From Bacillus salacetis (GTDB taxonomy: Bacteria > Bacillota > Bacilli > Bacillales > Bacillaceae_B), in NCBI RefSeq assembly GCF_003581585.1, contig NZ_QXIR01000037.1:1-53109 (forward strand): DNA of 53,109 bases, read 5' to 3'. Each line of letters opens with the position of its first letter. Position 1 is the stretch's first letter. Below the pieces are notes generated by a model. That model was not told where the DNA came from. It did not search any database and saw nothing but the letters and a program-made list of their open reading frames with translations. Both the position numbers and the translations under genes were made by a program. Shown here piece after piece: positions 32,369-40,788 of this stretch.

Positions 32369-34609
32369 TTAGCTGTGGCAGCTCTCGCAATCTTCTATTT
32401 CGGCATTGGAGGTCGAGCGTACATAATAGGTCGTTTTCAATCCTGATTTCCATGCATCAAGATGAATATCCAGCAGGGCTTTTGCCTTGATATCATTCCG
32501 GACATACAGGTTGAAGGAAATCGACTGATCGATATGGCGCTGGCGCTTGGCATTTTGTTTGATGCTCCAATGCTGATCGATATTATAAGCAGTCTTGTAA
32601 TACCATGTCGTATGCGGCGATAGATCCGGCGCCGTTACCGGAATCTTATAATCTTTCTTTTCCTCGGAATACTCGTGGCGGAAAACCGGGTCGATGCTTG
32701 CAGTCGATCCGGCTATCAAAGAGGTCGATGAATTGGGGGCTACAGCCATCAAGTAGCCATTTCGCACGCCGTTCCGGTGCACCTCTTCCTTAAGCTCCCG
32801 CCACCTCCGCGAATTGTATCCTCTCTTTTCAAAGTACTCTCCTGTCGACCACTCCGATCCGGTAAAATACGGATAAGCCCCTTTTTCCTCTGCTAAAGCC
32901 GAACTTGCCTTTATAGTATGATAAGCGATCTCTTCATACAGTGAGTCACAGTAATCCACGGCTTCTTCACTTTCCCACTTGATCCCTTCCAGAGCGAGAA
33001 GGTGGTGCCAGCCGTAAGTTCCAAGCCCGATTCCGCGGTATCTTTCATTCGTCAGCTGAGCCTGAAGCACCGGAATCTCATTAATATCTATAACATTATC
33101 GAGCATCCTGACAGCAATCGTGATGACTCTTTCAAGAACCCCGTCCTTAACAGCCTTTGCAAGCGAAAGGGACGACAGGTTGCAGACAACATAGTCCCCC
33201 GGTTTCTTATAGGTGATGATGGTCCCGTCTTCCACCCTTTCTTCCTCCATAACCGTCGCGCTCATGTTCTGGGTGATTTCTGTGCAGAGATTGCTGCAAT
33301 AAATCATTCCTTTATGCTGATTCGAATTGAATCTGTTGACCGTATCCCTGTAAAACATGTAAGGTGTCCCCGTTTCAAGCTGTGAAATCATTATTGATTT
33401 AAACAGTTCGATTGCGGGAACGGTCGTGCGGGACAGGTCAAGATTAAATACACACTCCCAATATTTTTCCCGGAATGAGCCACGGCCCTGCTCCTCATCA
33501 AAATAGTCTTCCAGGGAAAATCCCATCACTTTCCTCACTTCATGGGGATCAAACAAATACCAGTCCCCCCTGTTTTCCACCTGCTCCATGAACAGGTCGG
33601 GAATGCAGACACCCGTAAATAGATCATGGGTCCGCTGGCGTTCATCTCCATTGTTCAGTTTTGAATCGAGGAACGGAAAAATGTCCTTGTGCCATACATC
33701 CAGATAAACCGCAATCGCTCCCTGCCTCTGCCCCAGCTGATCGACAGACACCGCTGTGTTATTCAGCTGCTTCATCCAGGGAATGACACCTGAACTGACT
33801 CCTTTAAAGCCTTTGATATCACTGCCGCGGCTTCTGATCTTACCGAGATAAATGCCGATTCCGCCGCCGTTTTTGCTCAATGTCGAGACGTCCGTATTGG
33901 AGTCATAAATGCTCCGAAGGTCATCTTCCACCGTATCGATGAAGCAGCTTGAAAGCTGTCCATAGCTTTTTCCGGCATTCGCCAAAGTGGGAGTCGCAAC
34001 GGTCATATACAGATTTGACAATGCCCAGTAAGCCTCTTTAATTAATTCCAGGCGCTTCTCTTTTGGCTCATCGGCTAAAAGAGTCATCGCAATGACCATG
34101 AACCGTTCCTGCGGGAGCTCAATGAATTTTCCATCATGGGACTTGGCCAAATATCTTTCTGCCAGCGTGACGATTCCTATGTACGTAAATAATCGGTCCT
34201 TTTCCGGATCAATCATCTTTTCCAAGGTATGAATCTCTTCTTTGCTATAACTTTGAAAGAGGCTTCTGTCATAGATTCCCAGTCCAGCCAAGAGAGCGAT
34301 CATGTCATAGAAGGACCCGTATCCTTTGGAGGACAGCGTCCCTCTGGAAATCGAGCTTGCGCGGTATAACTTTTTCAAATAGATATCCGCTGCCACATAG
34401 GTCCAGTCGGGTTCCAAACTGCTGATCCTCTCCACCGCTGCAAGGATAAGCAGATTATCCAGCTGCTCATCATCGGCATCCTTCTTCACTTCCAACGCTT
34501 TCAGCACCTTCTCCTCGTACTCTGTGAAAGACAGGGACTGATGCCTGTCCTTCATTTCTCCAAGCATCTGTACGGCCCCCTGTGTCCTAATTTCTGTCTT
34601 TAATTCCAT
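32369..34609 (-). CDS. nrdA: Class I ribonucleotide reductase, alpha (catalytic) subunit
   Basis: A 746-residue catalytic subunit reducing ribonucleoside diphosphates. Active-site residues line up: Cys222 and Cys476 (redox pair), Asn440-Cys442-Glu444 (NLCTE, thiyl radical site), the YY pair near the C-terminus (TTYYVRS) for radical transfer, and the tail CESC that accepts electrons from thioredoxin-like donors. A full N-terminal ATP-cone is not obvious in the first 60 residues, so overall activity control by dATP may be weak. AGGAGG precedes the ATG. It lies 20 bp after the thioesterase gene and 15 bp before nrdB. Confidence 0.9.
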   Translation of the reverse strand: MELKTEIRTQGAVQMLGEMKDRHQSLSFTEYEEKVLKALEVKKDADDEQLDNLLILAAVERISSLEPDWTYVAADIYLKKLYRASSISRGTLSSKGYGSFYDMIALLAGLGIYDRSLFQSYSKEEIHTLEKMIDPEKDRLFTYIGIVTLAERYLAKSHDGKFIELPQERFMVIAMTLLADEPKEKRLELIKEAYWALSNLYMTVATPTLANAGKSYGQLSSCFIDTVEDDLRSIYDSNTDVSTLSKNGGGIGIYLGKIRSRGSDIKGFKGVSSGVIPWMKQLNNTAVSVDQLGQRQGAIAVYLDVWHKDIFPFLDSKLNNGDERQRTHDLFTGVCIPDLFMEQVENRGDWYLFDPHEVRKVMGFSLEDYFDEEQGRGSFREKYWECVFNLDLSRTTVPAIELFKSIMISQLETGTPYMFYRDTVNRFNSNQHKGMIYCSNLCTEITQNMSATVMEEERVEDGTIITYKKPGDYVVCNLSSLSLAKAVKDGVLERVITIAVRMLDNVIDINEIPVLQAQLTNERYRGIGLGTYGWHHLLALEGIKWESEEAVDYCDSLYEEIAYHTIKASSALAEEKGAYPYFTGSEWSTGEYFEKRGYNSRRWRELKEEVHRNGVRNGYLMAVAPNSSTSLIAGSTASIDPVFRHEYSEEKKDYKIPVTAPDLSPHTTWYYKTAYNIDQHWSIKQNAKRQRHIDQSISFNLYVRNDIKAKALLDIHLDAWKSGLKTTYYVRSTSNAEIEDCESCHS

Positions 34610-34628
34610 ATCAATTCCTCCTGTCTTT

Positions 34629-35096
34629 CTATTGATTTCTCATTTCAAGCCTGCGTTGTTTGCGGAGCTTGGCAGTTCTAAGCAGGCTTTCCTCTTCCTC
34701 CGTCTGCGGGATCACGCCGGGTACCGGTGTCGGCCGTCCTTCCTCATCCTTTGCCACCATTGACAAGATCGATGTCGTAGTAAGAGTTTTTTCTCCTGAT
34801 TCAAGGTCTTCACTCTCCACTTTCACAAAGACTTCCATCGAGGTGCGTCCCGTTGAAATGACGCAGGCCTCCAGTGTCAATATGTCGCCGACTTCTGCCG
34901 AAGACAGGAAATTGACCGTATCGATGGATGCCGTCACCACAACTTTCCGGCTGTGTTTCATAGCGGCGATTGCGGCAATCTCATCGATATAAGACAAGAC
35001 AGTCCCCCCAAAGATAGTGCCCATATGATTGGTATCAGGCGGGAGCACCAGCCGTGTCACCACTGTCCTTGATACATGGGAAGATAAAGCTTCCAT
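34629..35096 (-). CDS. Acyl-CoA thioesterase (hotdog fold, YkhA-like)
   Basis: A 155-residue hotdog hydrolase splitting acyl-CoA to free acid and CoA. Visible: MGTIFGGTVLSYIDEIAAIAAMKHS (central helix with catalytic Asp) and VNFLSSAEVGDILTLEA. The C-terminus is basic (AKLRKQRRLEMRNQ). AAGGAG lies 9 nt before the ATG. It is the first gene after the cobalamin riboswitch and terminator, and only 20 bp separate it from nrdA, so it should be in the same operon. A thioesterase in a deoxynucleotide operon is unexpected; no functional link is evident from the sequence. Confidence 0.88.
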   Translation of the reverse strand: MEALSSHVSRTVVTRLVLPPDTNHMGTIFGGTVLSYIDEIAAIAAMKHSRKVVVTASIDTVNFLSSAEVGDILTLEACVISTGRTSMEVFVKVESEDLESGEKTLTTTSILSMVAKDEEGRPTPVPGVIPQTEEEESLLRTAKLRKQRRLEMRNQ

Positions 35097-35292
35097 TATT
35101 CATTTCTCCTTTTACTGAAAATGTTTTCCTCAAGGGAAAAGCGGGAAGGAATAAACGCCTTGGCCAGCCCCGACAGACGGCTCTTTTACCTTCGTGACGG
35201 ATTGGATTATGACTCAGAGGGGCTGTGCACTGGTTGAAGAATCCACTTATTAACATCCAGCCACACCACAGGACTCTTAATTTTCCTAAAAG

Positions 35293-35320
35293 AAAAAAAC
35301 CCATCACTAAGGATGGGTTC
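35293..35320 (-). terminator. Riboswitch-linked terminator
   Basis: On the minus strand AACCCATC-CTTAGT-GATGGGTT followed by T7. It lies about 80 bp downstream of the cobalamin aptamer and about 200 bp before the thioesterase, as expected for an attenuator. Confidence 0.85.
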
Positions 35321-35399
35321 ATCAAACGCTGATAGATTAATAGACAAATATTCAAGCCTACCAATGTATCCTCGTTCTACCTTCCCAATTCCCGAAGAA

Positions 35400-35565
35400 G
35401 ATAAGACGCTATAAACATGGCAGGTCTCCTGACTTGTGCTTCACTCTACTTTAAGTCCTTCCCGTCTTCGGATGAAGACAGTGGCAGTTACTTATTTCGT
35501 CGGCACTTACAGTTGCGGGGACAGTTCCGGATTTTCACCGGATTCCCTATTAAGTCTATATAGAC
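35400..35565 (-). ncRNA. Cobalamin riboswitch
   Basis: Read on the minus strand, GGGAATCCGGTGAAAATCCG, then AACTGTCCCCGCAACTGTAA, then GCCACTG and the B12 box AAGTCAGGAGACCTGCC (35419-35436) are the conserved landmarks of the cobalamin aptamer in order. Ligand binding would favour the terminator at 35293 and shut off the thioesterase-nrdAB operon when B12 is plentiful. The 35570-35860 stretch upstream is AT-rich and holds its promoter but no gene I can support. Confidence 0.95.
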
Positions 35566-35869
35566 ACCATTTTTATCGGCATTACACAATATGTAGTTAT
35601 TAACTATAAAACCAGACACATAATATTGTGTTCTCTTTTTAGATGATAAAGGAATCTCTGAAGGATTACAATAGATTTGCTTGTAATATTTCCAATGTTT
35701 TTTTAGAATTCTTTTTCTTGGAATGTCATATCAGAACTTTAAAATGAAGGAATCGATTTGCAAGGAAAGAATGATCTACTTCATGAGATCTGAAGAAATG
35801 ATTTATACTTGTATTGTTTGTATTGGCCAACGCTGGAACTACAAATAAAAATAGAAGGAGGGGCCGTCA

Positions 35870-36601
35870 TTGGAGCCAAAGCTTTCTTCCTACCTGACTC
35901 AGATCCGTTCTTTATCTCTTCCCCTTACCAAAGAACAATTGCTTACACCCGGGTTTTTGGTGGAAAAGGAAGGGGATTTGGAAATGTATTACTCTCCTCA
36001 TAACGAATCTGTCAATAGCGAGGCAAGGGTCATCATTGTTGGCATTACCCCCGGCTGGACACAGATGAAGACAGCTTATGAAGAGATATTAAACAGCGTG
36101 GAAATGGAGAAAAGCCAATCCCGGCTTTTACAGACAGCAAAAGCCGCCGGCTTCTCGGGGTCGATCAGAAGGAATCTCATTGGCATGCTTGATCAAATAG
36201 GGCTTGCCGAATGCCTCAATATCGAAAGTACTTTATCACTGTTTCATGAAAACCGGTCTTTACTGCACACCACTTCGGTTATAAAATACCCTGTGTTCAT
36301 TGACCGGCAAAATTATACCGGCCACAAACCGGCACTAAGTCAATCGAATTTACTCTCTTGTTACGCATTCAAGATTTTCCCTGAAGAGCTTAACCAGATC
36401 GACCCCAGTGCAATAGTAATCCCGCTAGGAAGAACAGTCGAATCCGTTCTCCTTAAGCTCAAGGAAGAACACAGGATTTCTCAAACCCTGTTAACAGGAT
36501 TTCCCCATCCTTCTGGAGCAAATGGGCACAGGCTTAAACAATTCCGCCAGAACAAGCATGAAATGACCTCCACCATCAGGGCGTGGGCAGATTCTGAGTA
36601 A
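35870..36601 (+). CDS. Uracil-DNA glycosylase superfamily-like protein
   Basis: A 243-residue protein with the two landmarks of the UDG fold: VIIVGITPGWTQ near residues 54-65 (like the GxDPG water-activating loop) and FPHPSGANGHR near 210-220 (like the HPSP DNA-intercalation loop). The aspartate of GxDPG is replaced by Thr, so classic uracil excision is doubtful and another substrate or a non-enzymatic role is possible. The start is TTG at 35870, seven nt after AAGGAGG. Monocistronic, ended by a 13-bp hairpin. Confidence 0.75.
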   Translation: MEPKLSSYLTQIRSLSLPLTKEQLLTPGFLVEKEGDLEMYYSPHNESVNSEARVIIVGITPGWTQMKTAYEEILNSVEMEKSQSRLLQTAKAAGFSGSIRRNLIGMLDQIGLAECLNIESTLSLFHENRSLLHTTSVIKYPVFIDRQNYTGHKPALSQSNLLSCYAFKIFPEELNQIDPSAIVIPLGRTVESVLLKLKEEHRISQTLLTGFPHPSGANGHRLKQFRQNKHEMTSTIRAWADSE

Positions 36602-36635
36602 TAATCATAACCATCATTTCGAGTATAAAAAGCTT

Positions 36636-36665
36636 GAGGACGAAATCAAAAATGATTTCGTCCTC
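36636..36665. terminator. Hairpin downstream of the UDG-like gene
   Basis: GAGGACGAAATCA and TGATTTCGTCCTC form a perfect 13-bp stem with a 4-nt A loop. A T tract is lacking, so termination efficiency is uncertain. Confidence 0.5.
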
Positions 36666-36680
36666 CGAGTATCTACATAT

Positions 36681-36871
36681 GGCTCATTTCGTAAAATCTG
36701 TTGATATTCAATATAAATTTTTAATAATATCCTGGTAAATCGCGGTAAAAACCCCGGTAAGCAGGAAAGAAAGAGCTGCTCATTGTTTTTCGGGAGTGAA
36801 ACCTTTGAATACAGGGAAAAAATCCTGCACTTAGGATTTTTCCGAAAGCAACAATATAGGCGAAACCAGCC
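36681..36871 (+). mobile_element. MITE-like element copy C (191 bp, exact 8-bp target duplication)
   Basis: Starts GGCTCATTTCG and ends CGAAACCAGCC. It is flanked by exact CTACATAT on both sides (36673-36680 and 36872-36879). It lies 17 bp downstream of the 36889 gene's stop codon. Internal hairpin AAAAATCC/GGATTTTT present. Confidence 0.9.
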
Positions 36872-36888
36872 CTACATATTGACTCTGC

Positions 36889-37413
36889 TTACTCCATTTC
36901 AGTTGATGAAGTCGCCACACCGATAATTTGGTCATTATCATCAAGAAGCGGCTGGGCAAAGACGTCATAATTGATGGCTCCAGTGGATAATGGAAAAAGG
37001 ATCTTTCTGCGGATCGTCATTTTTGTATCGAGGACTTCCTGCTTCAGCTTTTCCATATCGCGGGTGCCTGGGTTGTCATCAATCTCTATATCCGTTTTTC
37101 CGATAACTGATTCGGCATCGAAATCTGCATGGGGATTATAGATCCAGGTATATTTCAAAGAGCGGTCACAGTGTGCTAATATCATAGGTGAATTGTGCAG
37201 GGAAATGAGGAATGGGTTTTCTTCCATTGAAAAGGCAGAGTAGTGGAACTCCAGTATCCGGGCGATCTTTTTGGCAACATCTTCGCTCGGTTTGCGTTCA
37301 CCCTTCTCTATCTGGGCATAGTATGATCGATCGATATATGCCTTTTGTGCAATCTGCTGCTGAGTGTAGCTTCTATCTTTTCTAAGTTTTATCAACCATG
37401 ATCGAATCGTCAT
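36889..37413 (-). CDS. HTH-PAS transcriptional regulator (copy 1)
   Basis: A 174-residue protein: an XRE-type helix-turn-helix (about 10-60, YTQQQIAQKAYIDRSYYAQIEKG) then a PAS-like sensor domain (about 65-170). The sensor opens with SPMILAHCDRSLKYTWIYNPH, sharing AHCD-x3-LKYTW with the paralogue at 40209. The start is ATG 37413 behind AGGAAAGG; TTG 37434 lacks a site. It is divergent from the histidine kinase, and two GTGGC-N6-GCCAC palindromes lie between them, good candidates for its own operators. The His-Cys pair in the PAS could bind a metal or sense redox. Signal unknown. Confidence 0.82.
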   Translation of the reverse strand: MTIRSWLIKLRKDRSYTQQQIAQKAYIDRSYYAQIEKGERKPSEDVAKKIARILEFHYSAFSMEENPFLISLHNSPMILAHCDRSLKYTWIYNPHADFDAESVIGKTDIEIDDNPGTRDMEKLKQEVLDTKMTIRRKILFPLSTGAINYDVFAQPLLDDNDQIIGVATSSTEME

Positions 37414-37444
37414 AATAAGCAACCTTTCCTGCAAATTAAGAGAA

Positions 37445-37460
37445 GTGGCTAATTAGCCAC
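37445..37460. promoter_or_regulatory. Palindromic operator 1 (GTGGC-N6-GCCAC)
   Basis: GTGGCTAATTAGCCAC, a perfect 16-bp palindrome, 31 bp upstream of the HTH-PAS start. It shares its arms with operator 2, 54 bp away. Confidence 0.65.
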
Positions 37461-37498
37461 GTACATTCCATTATCGTTTAAATCACCCCTTAAGTCAC

Positions 37499-37514
37499 GT
37501 GGCAGAATTGCCAC
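37499..37514. promoter_or_regulatory. Palindromic operator 2 (GTGGC-N6-GCCAC)
   Basis: GTGGCAGAATTGCCAC, near-perfect palindrome with arms GTGGC/GCCAC, 57 bp upstream of the histidine kinase start. A related site, GTGGC-N5-GCTAC, precedes the paralogous HTH-PAS gene at 40789-40803. Confidence 0.65.
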
Positions 37515-37571
37515 CACATCAATCCGAGTGTTTTTGACTCCTCATGGTAAAATATAGGCGGAGGAGATTTA

Positions 37572-38627
37572 ATGATCAAGGACTTTGATTTTTCCCATTT
37601 AATTGATAATAGTCTTGATGCGAAAGCCATATTGAGATCGGGAATCATTTTATATGCGAACCAGAGATTTACAGACCTTCTTGGTTTTCCTCAAGGAGAA
37701 GTAATTATCGGCTGTGACATTTTCCACTACACCCATCCTGACTACCATGAAATAGGTCTGGTTCGCAGAACATGTGTAGTGAACGGGGATGTTGTGCCAT
37801 TCATCGAGCAAAAATTGATTGGCTTTGATGGCAGGATGATCGATGTAGAGGTAATGGCTGCCCCTCTTCTTCACAGCAGCGGTGAAATTTTTGTTCATGC
37901 AATTTTCCGTGATTTATCTGGTATCAAAAAAAAGGAAGAGCTGCTCAGGCAATCGGAAAAGCTTTCACTCATCGGCGAGCTGGCGTCCGGGATTGTCCAT
38001 GAGATCAGGAACCCTTTAACGGCAATGAAAGGCTTCCTGCAATTAATGAAAAGCTACCCGAATCCCGAATATGTTGATATTGTCCTCAAGGAATTAAATC
38101 AGATAGAAGAGATTGCCAACGAGCTACTTCAATTTTCAAAGCCCGGAGAGCGTCGATTGACAAGACAAAACATCCTGGAAATCGTCAGGGAAGCTGTTAA
38201 TTTTTCCGGTGCCGAGTCCTTCAAACGTAAAATTAAAGTCGAACTGCATGACCATCCCCAAAGAGAAATAGAAATTCTCGGAAACAAAACACAGTTAAAA
38301 CAAGTTTTGTTGAACATTATCAAGAATAGCATCGATGCTATTAAAAATGACGGAAAGATCAATATACATATAAGCAAGGATCAACAAAATGTCTATATAC
38401 ATATTAGTGACAATGGAGTTGGAATACCCAAAGAACAACTCAGCAAAATCGGACAGTCCTTTTTTACAAGCAAAGAAAAAGGAACCGGCCTTGGATTGAT
38501 GGTCTCTTTCAATATTATTAAAAATCATAATGGCTCGATCCATATAGATAGTGAAGAGAACCACGGAACCACTTTCAAAATTTCATTGCCATTGGCAAAT
38601 AAAGAAGCCCTTCCCCTTTCTTACTAA
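37572..38627 (+). CDS. Orphan PAS-domain sensor histidine kinase (sporulation-kinase-like)
   Basis: A 351-residue soluble kinase with no membrane segment. One PAS domain (about 10-115), a HisKA dimerisation domain with phospho-His143 in IVHEIRNPLTAMKGFLQLM, and a HATPase domain with N box NIIKNSIDAI, G1 DNGVGIP and G2 GTGLGL. No response regulator is adjacent. The H-box sequence and orphan state resemble sporulation kinases feeding Spo0F, but other targets are possible. GGAGGAG precedes the ATG. Divergent from the HTH-PAS regulator, whose operators may also control it. Confidence 0.85.
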   Translation: MIKDFDFSHLIDNSLDAKAILRSGIILYANQRFTDLLGFPQGEVIIGCDIFHYTHPDYHEIGLVRRTCVVNGDVVPFIEQKLIGFDGRMIDVEVMAAPLLHSSGEIFVHAIFRDLSGIKKKEELLRQSEKLSLIGELASGIVHEIRNPLTAMKGFLQLMKSYPNPEYVDIVLKELNQIEEIANELLQFSKPGERRLTRQNILEIVREAVNFSGAESFKRKIKVELHDHPQREIEILGNKTQLKQVLLNIIKNSIDAIKNDGKINIHISKDQQNVYIHISDNGVGIPKEQLSKIGQSFFTSKEKGTGLGLMVSFNIIKNHNGSIHIDSEENHGTTFKISLPLANKEALPLSY

Positions 38628-38643
38628 GGATGAGGGCTTTTTT
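38606..38643 (+). terminator. Terminator of the histidine kinase gene
   Basis: AAGCCCT and AGGGCTT form the stem, followed by a T run. The left arm lies within the last codons of the gene. Confidence 0.75.
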
Positions 38644-38783
38644 TGGCAGTTTCACAATATCTTATGGAAGCGGATGAAATGGCGGTAGATCTTCATGCCT
38701 GCTGTAAAAAACATTTCCCAGCCCCTTCATCCCCCTCGCCGGCACGGGTAATTTCAGCGTGCCCTTCCGTGGACCTCTTACAA

Positions 38784-39090
38784 GGCTGTTTTCGCTTATG
38801 CACTACTATATACAGAAATGGTCATTTTCAGCGGCCAGTGCATATTGTAAAGTCTGATCATTTTTTTATACGATTCTTCAGCACCAATAGCTGCTTTGGA
38901 AAAGACAGTTTTCTCATCTGCTGCTGCTTTCTGAAAAGTCCCATAACACGGGTTGCTCCCTGGATACTGGAAATTTCATTTCCTCAACAGGAAGAGCAGA
39001 TCCTTTCTTTCTAATTTACAAAGGTTATATGATGAAGGGGTTGGCCCTTTGAAATCAGCAAATAATAGCAGCAGAGGATACGAAAGAGCC
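38784..39090 (-). mobile_element. Degenerate MITE-like element copy D (about 307 bp)
   Basis: The left end GGCTGTTTTCGCTTATGCA and right end ACGAAAGAGCC match family ends. The interior is about 115 bp longer and holds a second left-end-like segment near 38910 (ACAGTTTTCTCATCTGCTGC), suggesting one copy inserted in another. Flanks TCTTACAA/TCTTTATA are a decayed duplication at best. This fills the gap between the kinase and YugI genes; no coding sequence is seen in it. Confidence 0.55.
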
Positions 39091-39193
39091 TCTTTATATC
39101 AAGTAAAAACTAAAGCCATGAATCACCATTAGATTTTAGCGGATGAATTTGCTATAATTAGATGTTGTTATAATTATTAAGGGGGAACTTTTT

Positions 39194-39637
39194 TTGGCAA
39201 TCGAAATAGGCAGCAAGGTTAAAGGTAAGGTAACTGGTATCACTAATTTCGGGGCATTCGTGGAATTACCCGAAGGCTCAACCGGTCTCGTGCATATCAG
39301 TGAGGTGGCGGACAGTTATGTGAAAGATGTTAACGACCATCTTAAAGTAGGCGATGAAGTTGAGGTTAAGGTAATTAGTGAGAATGCGGGCAAAATTGCC
39401 TTGTCAATCAAAAAAGCTGTAGACAAACCAGAGGGATCTGGGTTCACTAAGCGTCCTCCGCGCCAAGGAAGAGACAGCAGACCTAACAAAGACTTCCGTT
39501 CCAAAGGAAACTTCAAGCCTAAGGAAACGTTCGAGGATAAGATGGCTAAGTTCATGAAATCCAGCGAAGAGAACTTATCTTCTCTGAAGCGCAATACCGA
39601 AGGAAAACGCGGCGGCCGAGGCGGAAGACGCGGATAA
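39194..39637 (+). CDS. yugI: S1-domain RNA-binding protein (general stress protein 13, YugI-like)
   Basis: A 147-residue protein. An S1 RNA-binding domain fills residues 1-75 (GSKVKGKVTGITNFGAFVEL, GLVHISEVAD, KIALSIKKA). A basic, glycine/arginine-rich tail follows, ending KRGGRGGRRG. B. subtilis YugI (GSP13) binds ribosomes and is stress-induced. The start is TTG with GGGGGA upstream. Function is probably on the ribosome or with mRNA. Monocistronic. Confidence 0.88.
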   Translation: MAIEIGSKVKGKVTGITNFGAFVELPEGSTGLVHISEVADSYVKDVNDHLKVGDEVEVKVISENAGKIALSIKKAVDKPEGSGFTKRPPRQGRDSRPNKDFRSKGNFKPKETFEDKMAKFMKSSEENLSSLKRNTEGKRGGRGGRRG

Positions 39638-39765
39638 TCTTAAACCGGGATCATCAGAAAAAACGCAAGCTACCAGTTCAGCACCTTGCCGGTTGAGCCG
39701 GCTCCGCTCTGGAGTAAGTGCAGACACTGATGCCCTCAAGAATATATACTTTCCTATCATTTAAC

Positions 39766-39793
39766 AAAGGCAAGCGGAACAGCTTGCCTTCTG
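39766..39793 (+). terminator. Terminator-like hairpin after YugI
   Basis: GGCAAGC-GGAACA-GCTTGCC followed by TTCTGTATTT. It lies 130 bp downstream of the stop. Confidence 0.5.
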
Positions 39794-39860
39794 TATTTCC
39801 ATTCATTTCATACCTCAATTCCATGGCCATTACAGTTTACACCTCAGAAAGGGTGACAGT

Positions 39861-40028
39861 ATGGGAAAATGTCAATTCAATGTCGGCGAAGAAGTCAGCA
39901 TTAAGTCATCCAGTGAAAATGTAAAAATCATCAAATCGCAATACATCAAGAACATGAAAAGATACTCTTACATTGTGAAGGAATATCCAAATACATTCTT
40001 CTTTGAAGAAGAATTACAGAAAAGATAA
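39861..40028 (+). CDS. Small conserved-looking hypothetical protein
   Basis: A 55-residue protein starting MGKCQFNVGEEVSIKSSSEN and ending FFFEEELQKR. It reads as a short beta-barrel (SH3-like) with alternating charged and aromatic residues: NVGEEVSIK, YSYIVKEYPN. A GAAAGGG site precedes the ATG. A clean terminator follows directly, good support for a real transcription unit. No function is recognised. The small barrel fits a nucleic-acid or protein interaction module. Confidence 0.65.
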   Translation: MGKCQFNVGEEVSIKSSSENVKIIKSQYIKNMKRYSYIVKEYPNTFFFEEELQKR

Positions 40029-40060
40029 AACACCCTGAAGATGATCAGGGTGTTTTTTCT
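40029..40060 (+). terminator. Terminator of the 55-residue protein gene
   Basis: AACACCCTGA and TCAGGGTGTT with an 6-nt loop, followed by T-rich sequence. Confidence 0.85.
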
Positions 40061-40208
40061 TTACATTATGTACTGCCGATTCTTGCAAGTGTACATGGTA
40101 TATCAGCAGAAAAGCCGAAAGTGCAAATGGGACATCGAGGAAGTTAATATACATTCAGCCATGGTAGAGATTGTCTAGATTGCAAAAGGAATTGCTATCA
40201 ATGAGGCA

Positions 40209-40739
40209 TCATTCCTCAGTGACATCCATGGAGACAGTTGCCGCACCTACGATTTCCCCACTCTCATCCATCAGTGGTTCCCCAAAGACTACATAGGTTT
40301 TTTCACCTGCATGCTGCTGAAAAACGATGAATTTCTTCATTGGCATCCCTTTTTCAATGATAAGTTTCTTCATCCCGATTAACTCGGGAATACCCTTATA
40401 TATCCCAAGTTCTTCATCTGTTTTTCCAATTACTTCTTCAGGGGTGAAAACTCCATGCGGATGATGGAACCATGTATATTTCAGTTCGAGGTCACAGTGA
40501 GCGACCACAATGGGCGCATTCTTTAGAGCAAGGGTAAAAGGTTCACTGATCTTACCAGCAAAAAATCTTGCGGGGTTGATATCGAATGTTTCAGCGATCT
40601 TTGCTGCCACTTCATAGCTGGGATTACGGACACCATTTTCTATCTGAGAGTAATAAGCTCTGTTAATGAATGAACCCGCTGCCACGCTCTCCTGGGTCAG
40701 CCCCTTTTCTTCCCTTAATTGCTTGAGCCATTCTCTCAT
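40209..40739 (-). CDS. HTH-PAS transcriptional regulator (copy 2)
   Basis: A 176-residue paralogue of the 36889 gene. XRE helix-turn-helix at about 5-60 (LTQESVAAGSFINRAYYSQIENG), then a PAS-like domain beginning APIVVAHCDLELKYTWFHHPH. The AHCD and LKYTW residues and the VIGKTD turn are conserved in both, marking the same sensor type. The start is ATG 40739 behind AGGAGGGAG. A GTGGC-N5-GCTAC site 50 bp upstream resembles the operators of copy 1. It ends in the acidic MDVTEE. Ligand unknown. Confidence 0.82.
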   Translation of the reverse strand: MREWLKQLREEKGLTQESVAAGSFINRAYYSQIENGVRNPSYEVAAKIAETFDINPARFFAGKISEPFTLALKNAPIVVAHCDLELKYTWFHHPHGVFTPEEVIGKTDEELGIYKGIPELIGMKKLIIEKGMPMKKFIVFQQHAGEKTYVVFGEPLMDESGEIVGAATVSMDVTEE

Positions 40740-40788
40740 TTCTTCTCCCTCCTGTAGTGACTTTCTCAAAAAACAGCACATTTGGAAA

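Noticed and set aside
35035..35364. 109-codon minus-strand frame between thioesterase and riboswitch
   Set aside because: It spans the riboswitch terminator and overlaps the thioesterase start; it is leader RNA, not a gene.
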